Shown: positions 1 to 8,833, numbered from the stretch's first letter. The stretch is 36,470 nucleotides of DNA from UBA1801 sp035353395 (GCA_035353395.1 DAOPZL010000027.1:1-36470); one strand, 5' to 3'. Notes: generated by a model not told the origin, from the sequence alone. Translations and numbers: made by a program.

Positions 1-233
1 GGCCAGTGGATGGGCACGCCCCGCCTCCGGTAGTGGAGCACCGCGGGCAGGCCGTTGGGCAGGAGGAGGGCCGCCAGGGTGATGCCCTGGGCCTGGTGCT
101 GTTCGAGCTTGAGGCAGAAGGCCAGGAGGGGGATCAGGACCAGTCCTCCGCCTATCCCGAACAGGCCGGCGAGAAGGCCGCCCCCGACCCCCGAACCCAT
201 GCCTGCCGCGAATTCGACGAGGGACGTGAACAT
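1..233 (-). CDS. TauE/SafE family membrane permease, N-terminal fragment
   Basis: The gene reads leftwards off the window edge, so only about 77 N-terminal residues are visible. The ATG is at 233. The protein opens with a short amphipathic stretch and then a glycine-rich hydrophobic helix containing GVGGGLLAGLFGIGGGLVLI, the signature first membrane segment of the TauE/SafE (sulfite exporter, formerly DUF81) family. It is followed by a second hydrophobic stretch with the typical QHQAQGITLAALLLPNGLPA and a basic cytoplasmic turn (HYRRRG). Members move sulfite, sulfoacetate or other small organosulfur anions across the inner membrane, but the substrate cannot be read from this part. The gene is divergent from the phosphoesterase-like gene at 308, with 74 nt between start codons. 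Confidence 0.75.
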   Translation of the reverse strand, partial: MFTSLVEFAAGMGSGVGGGLLAGLFGIGGGLVLIPLLAFCLKLEQHQAQGITLAALLLPNGLPAVLHYRRRGVPIHW

Positions 234-307
234 ACGAGTCCAGTGTAGCGTACGGCCCTTTGCCTCCCCGCCTGTGTTCCAATGGAAGGGACTGGAACGA
301 CCGAGCG

Positions 308-1096
308 ATGCAAATCCCCTTCTCAGACGACGTGATTCTCGACAGCCGGCGGGCCTTGGTGCTCCCCAGGCAGGGTACCCTCGTGCTCGCCGACCTGTTC
401 CTGGGCATGGGCGCCGCCCGCCGGAAACGTCCCGACCTCCTGCCGGACTCCCAGCAGAACGACATCTGGGAGCGCCTGATCGCCCTCCTGGACGACCACG
501 AGCCGCGACGCGTCGTGATCCTGGGGGACGTCAAGCCGAACCAGGGAACCCTGGAGGACGACGAACAGCACGAGCTGAAGATGCTCTTCCACAAGCTGCA
601 GTCCCACGGCCGGGAGGTGATCCAGGTGGTGGGCCATCCCGAGCGGTCCTGGGGTCCGGCCATGGAGGGCACGGGCGTCCAGCCCGTGGACAGCTACCGG
701 GTCGGCTGCAACACCCTGATGCACCGCCGCCGCATCTTCGTGTATCCGAGGCACGATCCGCCCCAGGGCTTCTGGATCAACGGCGGACTGCATCCCCTGT
801 TCGCGGTCCCCCTCGCCGGGGCGGACGGGCGCGAGGAATGGCTGCGCTATCCCGCCTTCCTCTACACCGGGTTCGCGCTCGTGATGCCTCCCTTCGTCTC
901 CTACGCCCAGGGCTGGGAGGTCATGCAGCCGGAACGCCTGCCCCGCCTGGCGAGGGCCTGGCGGGTGCTGGGGGACCAACTGGCTCCCCTGTCGCTGCCC
1001 GACCTCCCGTCCCCCCCCGAGGCGCTGAAGAACCTCGTGCGGACCCAGGCCAAGGGCAGGAGGAAGGATCCCCGGGCCGTGGAACACGGGGACTGA
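308..1096 (+). CDS. PdeM-like calcineurin-fold protein with missing metal ligands (probable pseudoenzyme)
   Basis: The protein has 262 residues. The start ATG at 308 was chosen because the family's first strand begins right after it; the longer reading from 260 adds non-conserved sequence. The order of blocks follows the PdeM / ligase-associated metallophosphoesterase family: LVLADLFLGMG (about 26-35), VVILGDVKPN (about 69-78), VVGHPERSWG (about 107-116), a conserved C-terminal YTGFALVMPPF. In active members these blocks read DLHLG, GDxKHE, GNHD and GHxHP. Here the His of the first motif is Phe31, the His of the second is Pro77, and the Asn-His-Asp triad is His110-Pro111-Glu112; no GHxH motif is visible. 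The fold seems kept while the two-metal centre is gone. The protein is therefore probably not a phosphodiesterase and may be structural or regulatory. It stands alone between a divergent permease and convergent DUF192/thyX genes. Confidence 0.7.
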   Translation: MQIPFSDDVILDSRRALVLPRQGTLVLADLFLGMGAARRKRPDLLPDSQQNDIWERLIALLDDHEPRRVVILGDVKPNQGTLEDDEQHELKMLFHKLQSHGREVIQVVGHPERSWGPAMEGTGVQPVDSYRVGCNTLMHRRRIFVYPRHDPPQGFWINGGLHPLFAVPLAGADGREEWLRYPAFLYTGFALVMPPFVSYAQGWEVMQPERLPRLARAWRVLGDQLAPLSLPDLPSPPEALKNLVRTQAKGRRKDPRAVEHGD

Positions 1097-1103
1097 CCGG
1101 GCG

Positions 1104-1586
1104 CTACTTCCCGCCCATCTGGCCTCCGGTGACCGTGCGGCCGTCCGGCAGCTGGATCCTCCAGCCGATGCGGTCCCCGGGCCTGAGGCTCAGCCGGCGC
1201 ACCGTGCCCACGGGGAATTCGACGAAGTGCCGCGAGAGCGCCTTCCCGCCGTAGGTGGGGGCCTCGCTGTCCGGGCCCGCGAACAGGGGGGAAAGGGGCG
1301 GGACCTTCTCGGCGATCTCCGTGATGGTGCCGTCCTCCTTCACCCAGATGACGTCCAGGGCGATCAGGCAGTTCTTCATCCAGATGGCGTGGTGCCCGTC
1401 CGTGTCGTAGAGGAAGATCATGCAGCGGTCCCTGGCCAGGGAGTCGCGGTACATCAGGCCGCGCATCTGCTCCTGGGGGGTGACGGCGGCTTCCGCCTTG
1501 AAGAAGTGTCCCTTGGCCGCGACGAGGCCGCCGCTTGGCAGGACCGGGGCCATCGAAAGCAGCAGGCTCAGCAGGAAGGCTTGCAT
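1104..1586 (-). CDS. DUF192 family exported protein
   Basis: The protein has 160 residues. Residues 1-20 form a cleavable-looking signal peptide (hydrophobic LLSLLLSMAPVLPSGGLVAA), so it is likely periplasmic. The rest is one DUF192 (COG1430) domain: AAVTPQEQMRGLMYRDSL, then CMIFLYDTDGHHAIWMKNC, then IALDVIWVKEDGTI, and a C-terminal RRLSLRPGDRI strand. The MRGLMYR and WMKNC motifs are the family hallmarks. No biochemical role is established for this family. It lies 49 nt downstream of thyX on the same strand and may be co-transcribed with it, although no functional link is known. It converges with the phosphoesterase-like gene, leaving only 7 nt between stop codons. Confidence 0.85.
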   Translation of the reverse strand: MQAFLLSLLLSMAPVLPSGGLVAAKGHFFKAEAAVTPQEQMRGLMYRDSLARDRCMIFLYDTDGHHAIWMKNCLIALDVIWVKEDGTITEIAEKVPPLSPLFAGPDSEAPTYGGKALSRHFVEFPVGTVRRLSLRPGDRIGWRIQLPDGRTVTGGQMGGK

Positions 1587-1635
1587 GTCGTCTCCAGCGA
1601 GAGGTTTTCTGGACTGTGCGGGCGCCTCCGCCGGT

Positions 1636-2316
1636 TCAGACCGCCGAGGCCTTCATCAGGGCCTGGAGCCCGGCGGGGAAGAGGGGTTCCGTCAGCTCCC
1701 GCACGGCCTGGGCGTACTGGCGGATCTCCCACTGGGCGTGGGCGTCCAGGCGCAGGTGCAGGAAATGGGCCACGGCCTGGAGGCTGGCGGTCCAGTAGAC
1801 CTCGGAGTAGAGCCCCAGGGGCAGCACGCAGCGGGCCTGCTCCCGGCAGACGCCCAGGCCGATCAGGGTCTTGTACTGGGCCACGCTCTGGTGGCAGGCC
1901 CCCAGGAAGGCCTCCCGGGCGGCCTCGCGGCGGGAGGCGTCGATCTCGCCCTCCGAGCCCTGCTTGTTGACCTTGGCCTGCAGGCGGAAGTGCTCGGGCA
2001 CGTAGAACTCGTCCTCCCGGAACTCCACGTAGCGCCCGCTGATCTCGTTGAAGTCCGAGGCGATGCGGTGCCTCATCCACTGCCTGAAGACGAAGATGGG
2101 CGCCTTCACGTGGTAGGTCAGGTAGGCGTGTCGGAACGGGGCCGTGTGCTCGTTCTGGGCGAGGTAGTCCACCAGTTCCGCGTCCTTGTCGTCGAAGGCG
2201 TCCTTGTGCTTCCCGAAGGAGACCCGGGCGGCGTTGACCACCGTGAGGTCCGTGCCCATGTGGTCGACGAGACGGACGAAGCCTCGGTCCAGGACTGGAA
2301 TCTCTGACTGGGACAT
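1636..2316 (-). CDS. thyX: FAD-dependent thymidylate synthase ThyX
   Basis: The protein has 226 residues and makes dTMP from dUMP using methylene-tetrahydrofolate and NADPH through FAD. It starts at ATG 2316; longer readings in this frame run across the divergent transaldolase gene and are not credible. Family landmarks are visible in order: VNAARVSFGK (27-36), HTAPFRH (57-63), the ThyX signature RQWMRHRIASDFNEISGRY (78-96), and the C-terminal dUMP/FAD block with LPLGLYSEVYW and LRLDAHAQWEIRQYA. The RHR...S spacing is eight residues (84 to 93) rather than the seven of the textbook RHRX7S motif, because of an extra Asp/Phe between Ser87 and Asn90. The upstream region to 2544 is divergent with the transaldolase gene. 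No folate gene is adjacent; DUF192 follows. Confidence 0.95.
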   Translation of the reverse strand: MSQSEIPVLDRGFVRLVDHMGTDLTVVNAARVSFGKHKDAFDDKDAELVDYLAQNEHTAPFRHAYLTYHVKAPIFVFRQWMRHRIASDFNEISGRYVEFREDEFYVPEHFRLQAKVNKQGSEGEIDASRREAAREAFLGACHQSVAQYKTLIGLGVCREQARCVLPLGLYSEVYWTASLQAVAHFLHLRLDAHAQWEIRQYAQAVRELTEPLFPAGLQALMKASAV

Positions 2317-2544
2317 GGCTGCCTCCCCCAACAGGGTAGCCCAAGGACCCGATCTCCGCCCCTCCGGTCGGGGCCTTCCCGGCACCCCGGATTCCGGGAC
2401 CGAGGCCGGAAGAATGTGACCAAGGAGGGCTTCCGGGGGATGGCCGGTCGGCCTGGATTCCTGAGAGAATGAAGCGCTTGGCAGGCGAGCCGGGGTCCGA
2501 TGCCGGATCCAGGGCCCCGGTCCTGCCTGAAGGGAGATGCCGTC

Positions 2545-3192
2545 ATGAAGTTCTTTATCGACACCGCCAACGTCAACGAGATCAAGCGCATCAACGAGTG
2601 GGGGATCCTGGACGGAGTCACCACCAATCCCAGCCTCATCGCCAAGGAATCCGGAAAGCCCTTCGAGGCGATCATCGAGGAGATCTGCGGGATCGTGGAC
2701 GGGCCCATCAGCGCCGAGGTCCTCAGCCTCGAGGCCCCGAAGATGATCGAGGAGGGGAAGCGGCTGGCGAAGATCCACAAGAACGTGACCGTCAAGCTGC
2801 CCCTGATCCCCGAGGGCCTGAAGGCGTGCAAGGCCCTGTCCTCCGAGGGCATCAAGACCAACGTGACCCTCTGCTTCAGCAGCACCCAGGGGCTCCTGGC
2901 CGCGAAGGCCGGCGCCACCTACGTGAGCCCCTTCGTCGGCCGCCTGGACGACATCAACCTCGTCGGCATGGCGCTCATCGAGGAACTGGTGGCCATCTTC
3001 CGGAACTACGACCTGAAGACCCAGGTGCTGGCCGCCTCCATCCGCGGGCCCCGGCACGTCGCCGAGGCCGCCCTGGCCGGCGCCCACGTCGCCACGATCC
3101 CCACGAAGGTCTTCGACCAGATGATCGGGCATCCCCTCACCGACAAGGGGGTCGCCCAGTTCCTCGCAGATTGGAAAAAATCCGGGCGCTGA
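2545..3192 (+). CDS. tal: small-type transaldolase (TalC/FSA-like subfamily)
   Basis: The protein has 215 residues, the normal size for the short transaldolase/fructose-6-phosphate aldolase group. ATG 2545 was chosen because MKFFIDTANVNEIK is the family N-terminus and AGGGAG precedes it at about nine bases. Asp6, the DGVTTNPSLI loop (23-32), the Schiff-base Lys84 in VTVKLPLIPEGLKA, and the phosphate-side block TLCFSSTQGLLAAKAGATYVSPF are all present. Glu58 in SAEVLS sits where true transaldolases keep Glu and fructose-6-phosphate aldolases have Gln, so I favour transaldolase in the non-oxidative pentose phosphate pathway. It stands alone: thyX is divergent, and the next gene has its own good promoter. 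Confidence 0.93.
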   Translation: MKFFIDTANVNEIKRINEWGILDGVTTNPSLIAKESGKPFEAIIEEICGIVDGPISAEVLSLEAPKMIEEGKRLAKIHKNVTVKLPLIPEGLKACKALSSEGIKTNVTLCFSSTQGLLAAKAGATYVSPFVGRLDDINLVGMALIEELVAIFRNYDLKTQVLAASIRGPRHVAEAALAGAHVATIPTKVFDQMIGHPLTDKGVAQFLADWKKSGR

Positions 3193-3205
3193 TCCCTGTT
3201 TGGAG

Positions 3206-3234
3206 TTGGCATGGTCCTCCAAGGCGCGTATAAC
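3206..3234 (+). promoter_or_regulatory. sigma-70 type promoter for the DinB-fold gene
   Basis: TTGGCA (3206-3211), a 17-bp spacer and TATAAC (3229-3234) give five of six matches in each hexamer. The predicted transcript start near 3241 leaves a leader of about 11 nt that is almost entirely the GGAGG ribosome site before ATG 3252. This is the best promoter seen in the window. Confidence 0.6.
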
Positions 3235-3251
3235 GGGCGCCGGAGGTGGCC

Positions 3252-3740
3252 ATGTCCCCGGAAGCCCGCGCCGAGCTGCTCCTCGCCTACGCCCGAGGTC
3301 CCGCGCTCCTGAAGGAAGCCCTGGGCGCATGTCCGCCCGAGGCCCTGGACTTCAGGCCGGGATCAGGGCAGTGGAGCGTCAGGGACATCGCCTGGCACCT
3401 AGCGGAGAGCGAACTGCACGCCTACTGCCGGGCCCGCTTCATCGTGGCCGAGCCGGGCGTGACCATTCTCCCCTTCGACCAGGACCGCTGGGCGGACACC
3501 CTGGAACCCGGGAACCATCCCCTGGAGGAGGCCCTGGATCTCTTCCGCCTGCTCCGGGAACTCCTGGCGAGGCAGCTGCGCAGACTCCCCGAGGCGGCCT
3601 GGGGCCGGTCCATCCAGCATCCCCAGCGGGGCACCGTCACGCTGGAACAGTGGCTCGGCATCTATGAAGGGCACCTGGACACCCACCTGGCCCAGATCCA
3701 AAGAGTCCTGACGGCCTGGAGGCGCGCCTCCGCCGGATGA
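3252..3740 (+). CDS. DinB superfamily protein
   Basis: The protein has 162 residues and is predicted to be a four-helix bundle of the DinB/YfiT-like fold. The helix-1 start (ARAELLLAYARGPALLKEAL), the QWSVRDIAWHLAESE motif, and the C-terminal HLDTHLAQIQR supply the usual three-histidine metal site (one His in helix 2, a HxxxH pair in the last helix). The family includes metal-dependent thiol transferases and many stress-related proteins of unknown activity; nothing here fixes the substrate. ATG 3252 has GGAGG at -6 and is preferred to the GTG at 3246, which lies inside that ribosome site. It converges with the glycosyltransferase-like gene, six bases away. Confidence 0.85.
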   Translation: MSPEARAELLLAYARGPALLKEALGACPPEALDFRPGSGQWSVRDIAWHLAESELHAYCRARFIVAEPGVTILPFDQDRWADTLEPGNHPLEEALDLFRLLRELLARQLRRLPEAAWGRSIQHPQRGTVTLEQWLGIYEGHLDTHLAQIQRVLTAWRRASAG

Positions 3741-3746
3741 CCCGGC

Positions 3747-4399
3747 TCAGGGACCGGGCGGCGGGAACCCCGTCATCTCGCAGTATCTGGACACTTCCTC
3801 CCGCGAACCGTGCTGGAAGTAGAAGTGGGGCTGGCTCCAGTCGAGGGGGCGCACGCGGCCGTATCCGAAGGGGAGGCGGTCGTACCAGAACCTCCAGGTC
3901 AGCTTGTGCCAGGCCTTCGACTGGCGCCACCCGACCCACGCGGGCGGAAGGTCCCACCGAAGCCGCGAGAACTTGATTTCCGGCGAGATCTCGCGGTCCC
4001 CCCCGCGGAGGTCGTCCAGGGCGTCGAGGAAGGGGCGGAAGGCGGGCCTGGCGATGATGAACAGGGACTGCTGGAGAGGCTGGGGCGTTCCGGTGCCGTC
4101 GCCGAACATGAAGTCGTGCTTCATCCGCCCGATCGCCCGCTCGAGGATCCCCTCGCCGTAGAGCAGGCAGTCCTGCTCGACGTAGACGAAGTAGTCCGCG
4201 TCGCACAGCCAGGCGTAGGCCACGCCCAGCATGCAGGAGCGCGTGTAGCCCGAGAACCTGGTCTCGCACGAGCTCGCATGGCCGTAGTTCCTGTCCAGGC
4301 TCAGCACCTCGCACCGGGGATCCTCGGGATGCGCCGGGGGGCGCACCGGCGAGGCGCTGTCCACGATCAGGATCTTCCCGGGATCGGTGAACCGGTTCA
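3747..4399 (-). CDS. glycosyltransferase-like protein, N-terminus lost in assembly gap
   Basis: About 217 C-terminal residues are visible, from the gap edge to the stop at 3747. The first strand reads GKILIVDSASPVRPP and is followed by LSLDRNYGHASSCETRF, CMLGVAYAWLCDADYFVYVEQDCLLYG and a Trp/Tyr/His-rich C-terminal part (DWSQPHFYFQHG). The pattern of a nucleotide-sugar strand, an alanine-rich helix and an acidic YVEQD block in the place of a DxD motif resembles GT-A fold glycosyltransferases. Judging by the fold, roughly 30-60 residues are missing at the start. The ORF that reads through the Ns to 4724 is an artefact, because the sequence right of the gap encodes a different protein in another frame. 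Acceptor and sugar are unknown. Confidence 0.55.
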
Positions 4400-4499
4400 N
4401 NNNNNNNNNNNNNNNNNNNNNNNNNNNNNNNNNNNNNNNNNNNNNNNNNNNNNNNNNNNNNNNNNNNNNNNNNNNNNNNNNNNNNNNNNNNNNNNNNNN
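4400..4499. other. assembly gap (100 N)
   Basis: Exactly 100 N, the usual placeholder for a gap of unknown length. The left side is the C-terminal part of a glycosyltransferase-like gene and the right side the N-terminal part of a SpoIIAA/STAS-like gene. Both run on the minus strand in different frames, so the real gap must hold the end of one and the start of the other and is probably longer than 100 bp. Confidence 0.97.
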
Positions 4500-4684
4500 A
4501 GGTCCTCCTTCCTGAACTGGAACCTGGCTCCCCTGATGTCGGCCAAGGTCCTCCCGGTGCCCGCCACGCTGGGGGCGGCCAGCCTCGCCTTCCAGTGGGC
4601 CTCGATCTCCTGGATCGTGACCGGGCCCTGCCATTGTTCGCACACGATCCCCGTGGATGCTTCGAGCTGGAACGTGATCCCCAT
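4500..4684 (-). CDS. SpoIIAA/STAS-like small protein, C-terminus lost in assembly gap
   Basis: About 61 N-terminal residues are visible, starting at ATG 4684, which has GAGGG about eight bases upstream. The sequence MGITFQLEASTGIVCEQWQG, then a helix (TIQEIEAHWKARLAAP) and the strand TGRTLADIRGARFQF, has the alternating strand/helix pattern and LADIRGA strand of SpoIIAA-like/STAS proteins of about 120 residues, often found as stand-alone proteins of unknown role. No phosphorylatable DS motif is reached before the gap. The assignment rests on pattern only. The following gene would be the glycosyltransferase-like one. Confidence 0.4.
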
Positions 4685-5279
4685 CGATGGCCCTCGGATT
4701 CTTTCCTCCGACGATACCTCCCATGCGCTCCGAGGTGGCGACAATCTTCCCTCCCGGAAGGGCGGAGGGCCGGGGCGCCTCGGCGGGCTAGAAGAGCGTG
4801 ATGCTCGCCCATTCGCGGAAGAGACGGTCCAGCGGAATGAAGAGGATCCGGAAGGGCTTCCGGTGCCTTCTCCGTTCCGGGCGCCCGGGGCGACGGCTTC
4901 CCGCGCTGTCGTTGGCTTTCTGGGATCTCCGCTTCGGTCTGGCCATGGCTGCTGCCGGATGGTAAACAACCGGCAATGAATACGGCGCGGTATTGATATT
5001 GTCAAGATCGAATGCAGCTCCATGGACTGCCTGGAAGCCCTGGATCGAATCCGGGATGGGGTCCGGCGGACCGAAGACGAGGGTGCCTGGCCAGGGACCG
5101 GCCTTGACCCCGTTCCGGGAGATATGGTGTAAGCTTTGGGACGCAATTTGCGCCAAAGTGCGCATATTACAAGTGCTCATTAGGTTCTTTTCTCGGGTCG
5201 ACAGGCCCCATGCGATTTTTGGTTTATTGAGAAAATTGACAGCCGACGCATCGAACGCGTTTCATCGGGAGCAGTTCCT
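4685..5279. other. 595-nt intergenic region, no confident gene
   Basis: From about 4970 to 5270 the sequence is clearly more AT-rich than the rest of the window, as expected for promoters and leaders. A minus-strand ORF from ATG 4946 to 4788 would encode a very basic 52-residue peptide (MARPKRRSQK then RILFIPLDRLFREW); it lacks a clear ribosome site and I do not trust it as a gene. A short inverted repeat, CGCAATTTGCG, lies at 5142-5152 just after a possible promoter. No RNA gene or insertion sequence is recognisable. Confidence 0.6.
5104..5133 (+). promoter_or_regulatory. possible promoter for the carboxyltransferase gene
   Basis: TTGACC (5104-5109), an 18-bp spacer ending in an extended-minus-10 TGG, and TGTAAG (5128-5133). 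The predicted start near 5140 would place the inverted repeat CGCAATTTGCG (5142-5152) at the beginning of the transcript, a common operator position. The leader to ATG 5280 would be about 140 nt. Hexamer matches are five and four of six, so this is tentative. Confidence 0.35.
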
Positions 5280-6818
<1,539 letters not shown>

Positions 6819-6834
6819 GCACAAGGTCCAGGTT

Positions 6835-6871
6835 CCGGGCCTCCGCGGTCATCCGGCCGGCGGAGGCCCGG
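6835..6871. terminator. perfect 12-bp hairpin after pccB
   Basis: Arms CCGGGCCTCCGC (6835-6846) and GCGGAGGCCCGG (6860-6871) are perfectly complementary around a 13-nt loop, 16 bases after the pccB stop. No T-tract follows on either strand, so it is either a U-less terminator or an mRNA 3' stabiliser. It also buries the only ribosome-site-like GGAGG before the GTG at 6873, an argument for starting the next gene at 6912. Confidence 0.55.
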
Positions 6872-6911
6872 CGTGTCGACGGGGGAGGTCCCGCGGGGCT
6901 ATCGTGACTTC

Positions 6912-8120
6912 ATGAGCCTCATCGCGCGCGGGCACCGCCCGGCCTTCCTCATCCTCTTCGCCTCCTTCGTCCTCTTCGGCACGTCGGTCACTGTGATCGG
7001 GGCCGTCCTCCCCCGCGTGCTCGCGGATTTCGCCTGGGACTACCTCGCGGCGGGTTCCGTGATCGCAGCCGGTTCCGCGGGGACCTTCCTGGCCGCCTAC
7101 CTCGCGGGGCGCGTGATCGACCGCCTCGGCTTCCGCCCCGCCATGGTCATCGGGCTCGTCCTGGACGCGGCGGGCCTCATGGTCTTCGCCGCCACGGCTT
7201 CGGTCCCCCTGAACGCCTTCGTGTATTTCCTGATCGGCGCGGGGCAGGGGTTCATCGAGGTGGCCGTGAACTGGTCCATCGTCAAGATGGCGCCGGAGTC
7301 TTCCGGCCGGCCCATGAGCCTGATGCACGGCGCGTTCTCGATCGGGGCCGTCGCCGGGCCCATCGCCGCCGGCGCGGCCATCGCCGCGGGCATCCCCTGG
7401 GGGGTCCTCTACCGCGTCCTGGGAGGCTGCTTCCTCCTGCTCCTGGCGACGACCTTCCTCGTTCCCGGCCGGGGGCTGGAGGGAGCGGCCGCGGGCTCCG
7501 GCGCCGGCCGCCGCGCGGGGCTCCACGGGGAGCCGGCCTTCTGGCTGGGCTCCATCGTGCTGATGCTCTACGTCGGGGTGGAAATGGGACTTTCGAACTG
7601 GATGGGAGAGTTCTTCGTCTCGGCCCTCGGCACGACGGCCGCCTCCGGGGCCTTCGCCGTGTCCACCTTCTGGATGGGCCTGCTGGCCGGCCGCTTCGGG
7701 GTCCCGCTCCTCTACAAGGGGCCCAGGCATGACAGGGTGCTCGATGTCCTGGGCGTCATCCTGGGGGTCGCCACGGCCGCCCTGGCCGTCCTCGGCTATT
7801 GCGGAGGCGCGGCGGCCGCCTTCCTCTTCAGCGCCGTCGCGGGTTTCGGCTGTTCCTGCGTCTATCCCTTGTCCATGAGCCTGGTGGGGGAAGCCTTCCC
7901 GGAGGCCCAGGGGGAGGCGATGGGATTCGCCTCCGCGGGAGGGGGCCTCGGCTCCCTGCTGTTCCCCCTCGGCCTGGCCTGCGTGGCCAAGTCCTGGGGC
8001 ATCCGGGCGGGCTACCTCGCGCTGGTCCCCCTGGCCTTCTCCGTGCTCGGCACGGGCCTCCTGCTCTCCTCGGCCATCCACCGCCGGTCGCGGAGGATGC
8101 TGGACGCGGACGAGGGCTGA
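6912..8120 (+). CDS. MFS transporter, fucose-permease-like (FHS) group
   Basis: The protein has 402 residues and about 12 predicted membrane helices in two halves, joined by a basic/glycine-rich loop near residue 200. After helix 2 the loop reads AGRVIDRLGFRP, the MFS motif-A position, and the region NWSIVKMAPESSGRPMSLMHGAFSIGAVAGP matches the GxxNxxV...LNxLHxxFGxGAxxGP pattern of the FucP/FHS-type MFS family. Such carriers import sugars with protons, but the substrate is not readable. Start 6912 (ATG) is preferred to GTG 6873, which would start inside the hairpin after pccB. It stands four bases upstream of the CPBP gene and is probably co-transcribed with it. Confidence 0.8.
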   Translation: MSLIARGHRPAFLILFASFVLFGTSVTVIGAVLPRVLADFAWDYLAAGSVIAAGSAGTFLAAYLAGRVIDRLGFRPAMVIGLVLDAAGLMVFAATASVPLNAFVYFLIGAGQGFIEVAVNWSIVKMAPESSGRPMSLMHGAFSIGAVAGPIAAGAAIAAGIPWGVLYRVLGGCFLLLLATTFLVPGRGLEGAAAGSGAGRRAGLHGEPAFWLGSIVLMLYVGVEMGLSNWMGEFFVSALGTTAASGAFAVSTFWMGLLAGRFGVPLLYKGPRHDRVLDVLGVILGVATAALAVLGYCGGAAAAFLFSAVAGFGCSCVYPLSMSLVGEAFPEAQGEAMGFASAGGGLGSLLFPLGLACVAKSWGIRAGYLALVPLAFSVLGTGLLLSSAIHRRSRRMLDADEG

Positions 8121-8124
8121 GCCG

Positions 8125-8412
8125 GTGCGCGCCCTCCGGGACTGCTTCCTCCGGGCCGGCGGCGGCCTGCGCGCCGGGTGGCGGGTGGTCCTCTTCCTGG
8201 GGTCCGGCAGCCTGGCCAACGGCGCGGCGATGGACCTCCTGCGGTTCACCGGGCTGGACGCCCCCGTCGTGGCCCGGATCTGGACCTCGGCCTTGGTCTA
8301 CCTCCTGGTCTCCTGGCTTGCCCTTCGCCTGGAGGGCAGGGGACTCGGCTCCCTCGGGCTGGAGCCGGGGCGGCGGTGGGGCCTCCAGTTCCTCGCCGGC
8401 GCGGCCGGGGGG
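8125..8412 (+). CDS. CPBP family intramembrane protease, N-terminal part (gene interrupted by gap)
   Basis: This is 96 codons up to the gap edge, from GTG 8125, four bases after the MFS stop. The visible part has two hydrophobic segments (WRVVLFLGSGSLANGAAMDLL; WTSALVYLLVSWLALRL) and then the juxtamembrane strand LEGRGLGSLGLEPGRRWGLQFLAGAAGG typical of CPBP (CAAX protease and bacteriocin-processing, COG1266) proteins. The catalytic EExxxR motif should lie in the missing part. The segment from 8513 to 8833 is the C-terminal half of the same gene. Roles in this family range from prenyl-protein processing to immunity and stress tolerance; none can be chosen here. Confidence 0.65.
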
Positions 8413-8512
8413 NNNNNNNNNNNNNNNNNNNNNNNNNNNNNNNNNNNNNNNNNNNNNNNNNNNNNNNNNNNNNNNNNNNNNNNNNNNNNNNNNNNNNNNN
8501 NNNNNNNNNNNN
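8413..8512. other. assembly gap (100 N) inside the CPBP gene
   Basis: Exactly 100 N. The reading frames left (frame of 8125) and right (frame of 8513) do not match across 100 bases, while both sides encode parts of one CPBP protein. The true missing length is therefore probably a multiple of three and not 100. Confidence 0.97.
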
Positions 8513-8833
8513 ATGACGGGGCAGACCTGGCTCTGGGCCTCCCTGAACATCGGGCTGGCCGGGATCCTGATGGGGCTCGGCTACCTGAGGACCCGCAGCC
8601 TGGCCCTGCCCATCGGCCTCCATCTGGGATGGAACTGGACCCAGGGCAGCCTCCTGGGCTTCGGGGTGAGCGGAACCCGGCCGGAGGGATTCCTGGCGCC
8701 CGTCTTCCACGGCCGGCCGTCCTGGCTGACCGGGGGAGACTTCGGGCCGGAGGCGAGCCTGCCCTGCGCGGTCCTGTGCGGCCTGGCCATCGCGGCCCTG
8801 GCGGCCTGGAAGCCCAGGTGGGGGGACCGCTGA
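8513..8833 (+). CDS. CPBP family intramembrane protease, C-terminal part
   Basis: The 106 codons after the gap include TWLWASLNIGLAGILMGLGYLRTRSLALPIGLHLGWNWTQGSLLG, the diagnostic third and fourth CPBP motifs. Its conserved His and the HxxxN pattern in HLGWN complete the metal/active site whose EE pair lies in the gap. The stretch FGVSGTRPEGFLAPVFHGRPSWLTGGDFGPEAS and a last hydrophobic helix (VLCGLAIAALAAW) are usual for the subgroup. The ATG at the gap edge is not a real start. The gene ends 49 nt before walJ. Confidence 0.75.
   Translation: MTGQTWLWASLNIGLAGILMGLGYLRTRSLALPIGLHLGWNWTQGSLLGFGVSGTRPEGFLAPVFHGRPSWLTGGDFGPEASLPCAVLCGLAIAALAAWKPRWGDR

Noticed and set aside
1636..3330. A 564-residue minus-strand reading that fuses thyX to 340 upstream residues
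   Set aside because: The extension lies antisense to the transaldolase gene and has shadow composition; ThyX begins normally at 2316.
4788..4946. 52-residue basic ORF on the minus strand
   Set aside because: No ribosome site, no recognisable family, and located in a promoter-like intergenic region; kept only as a remark in the intergenic entry.
3747..5146. Minus- and plus-strand ORFs reading through the first N run
   Set aside because: Runs of N translate as X and carry no stop; the flanking protein segments differ in kind and frame.
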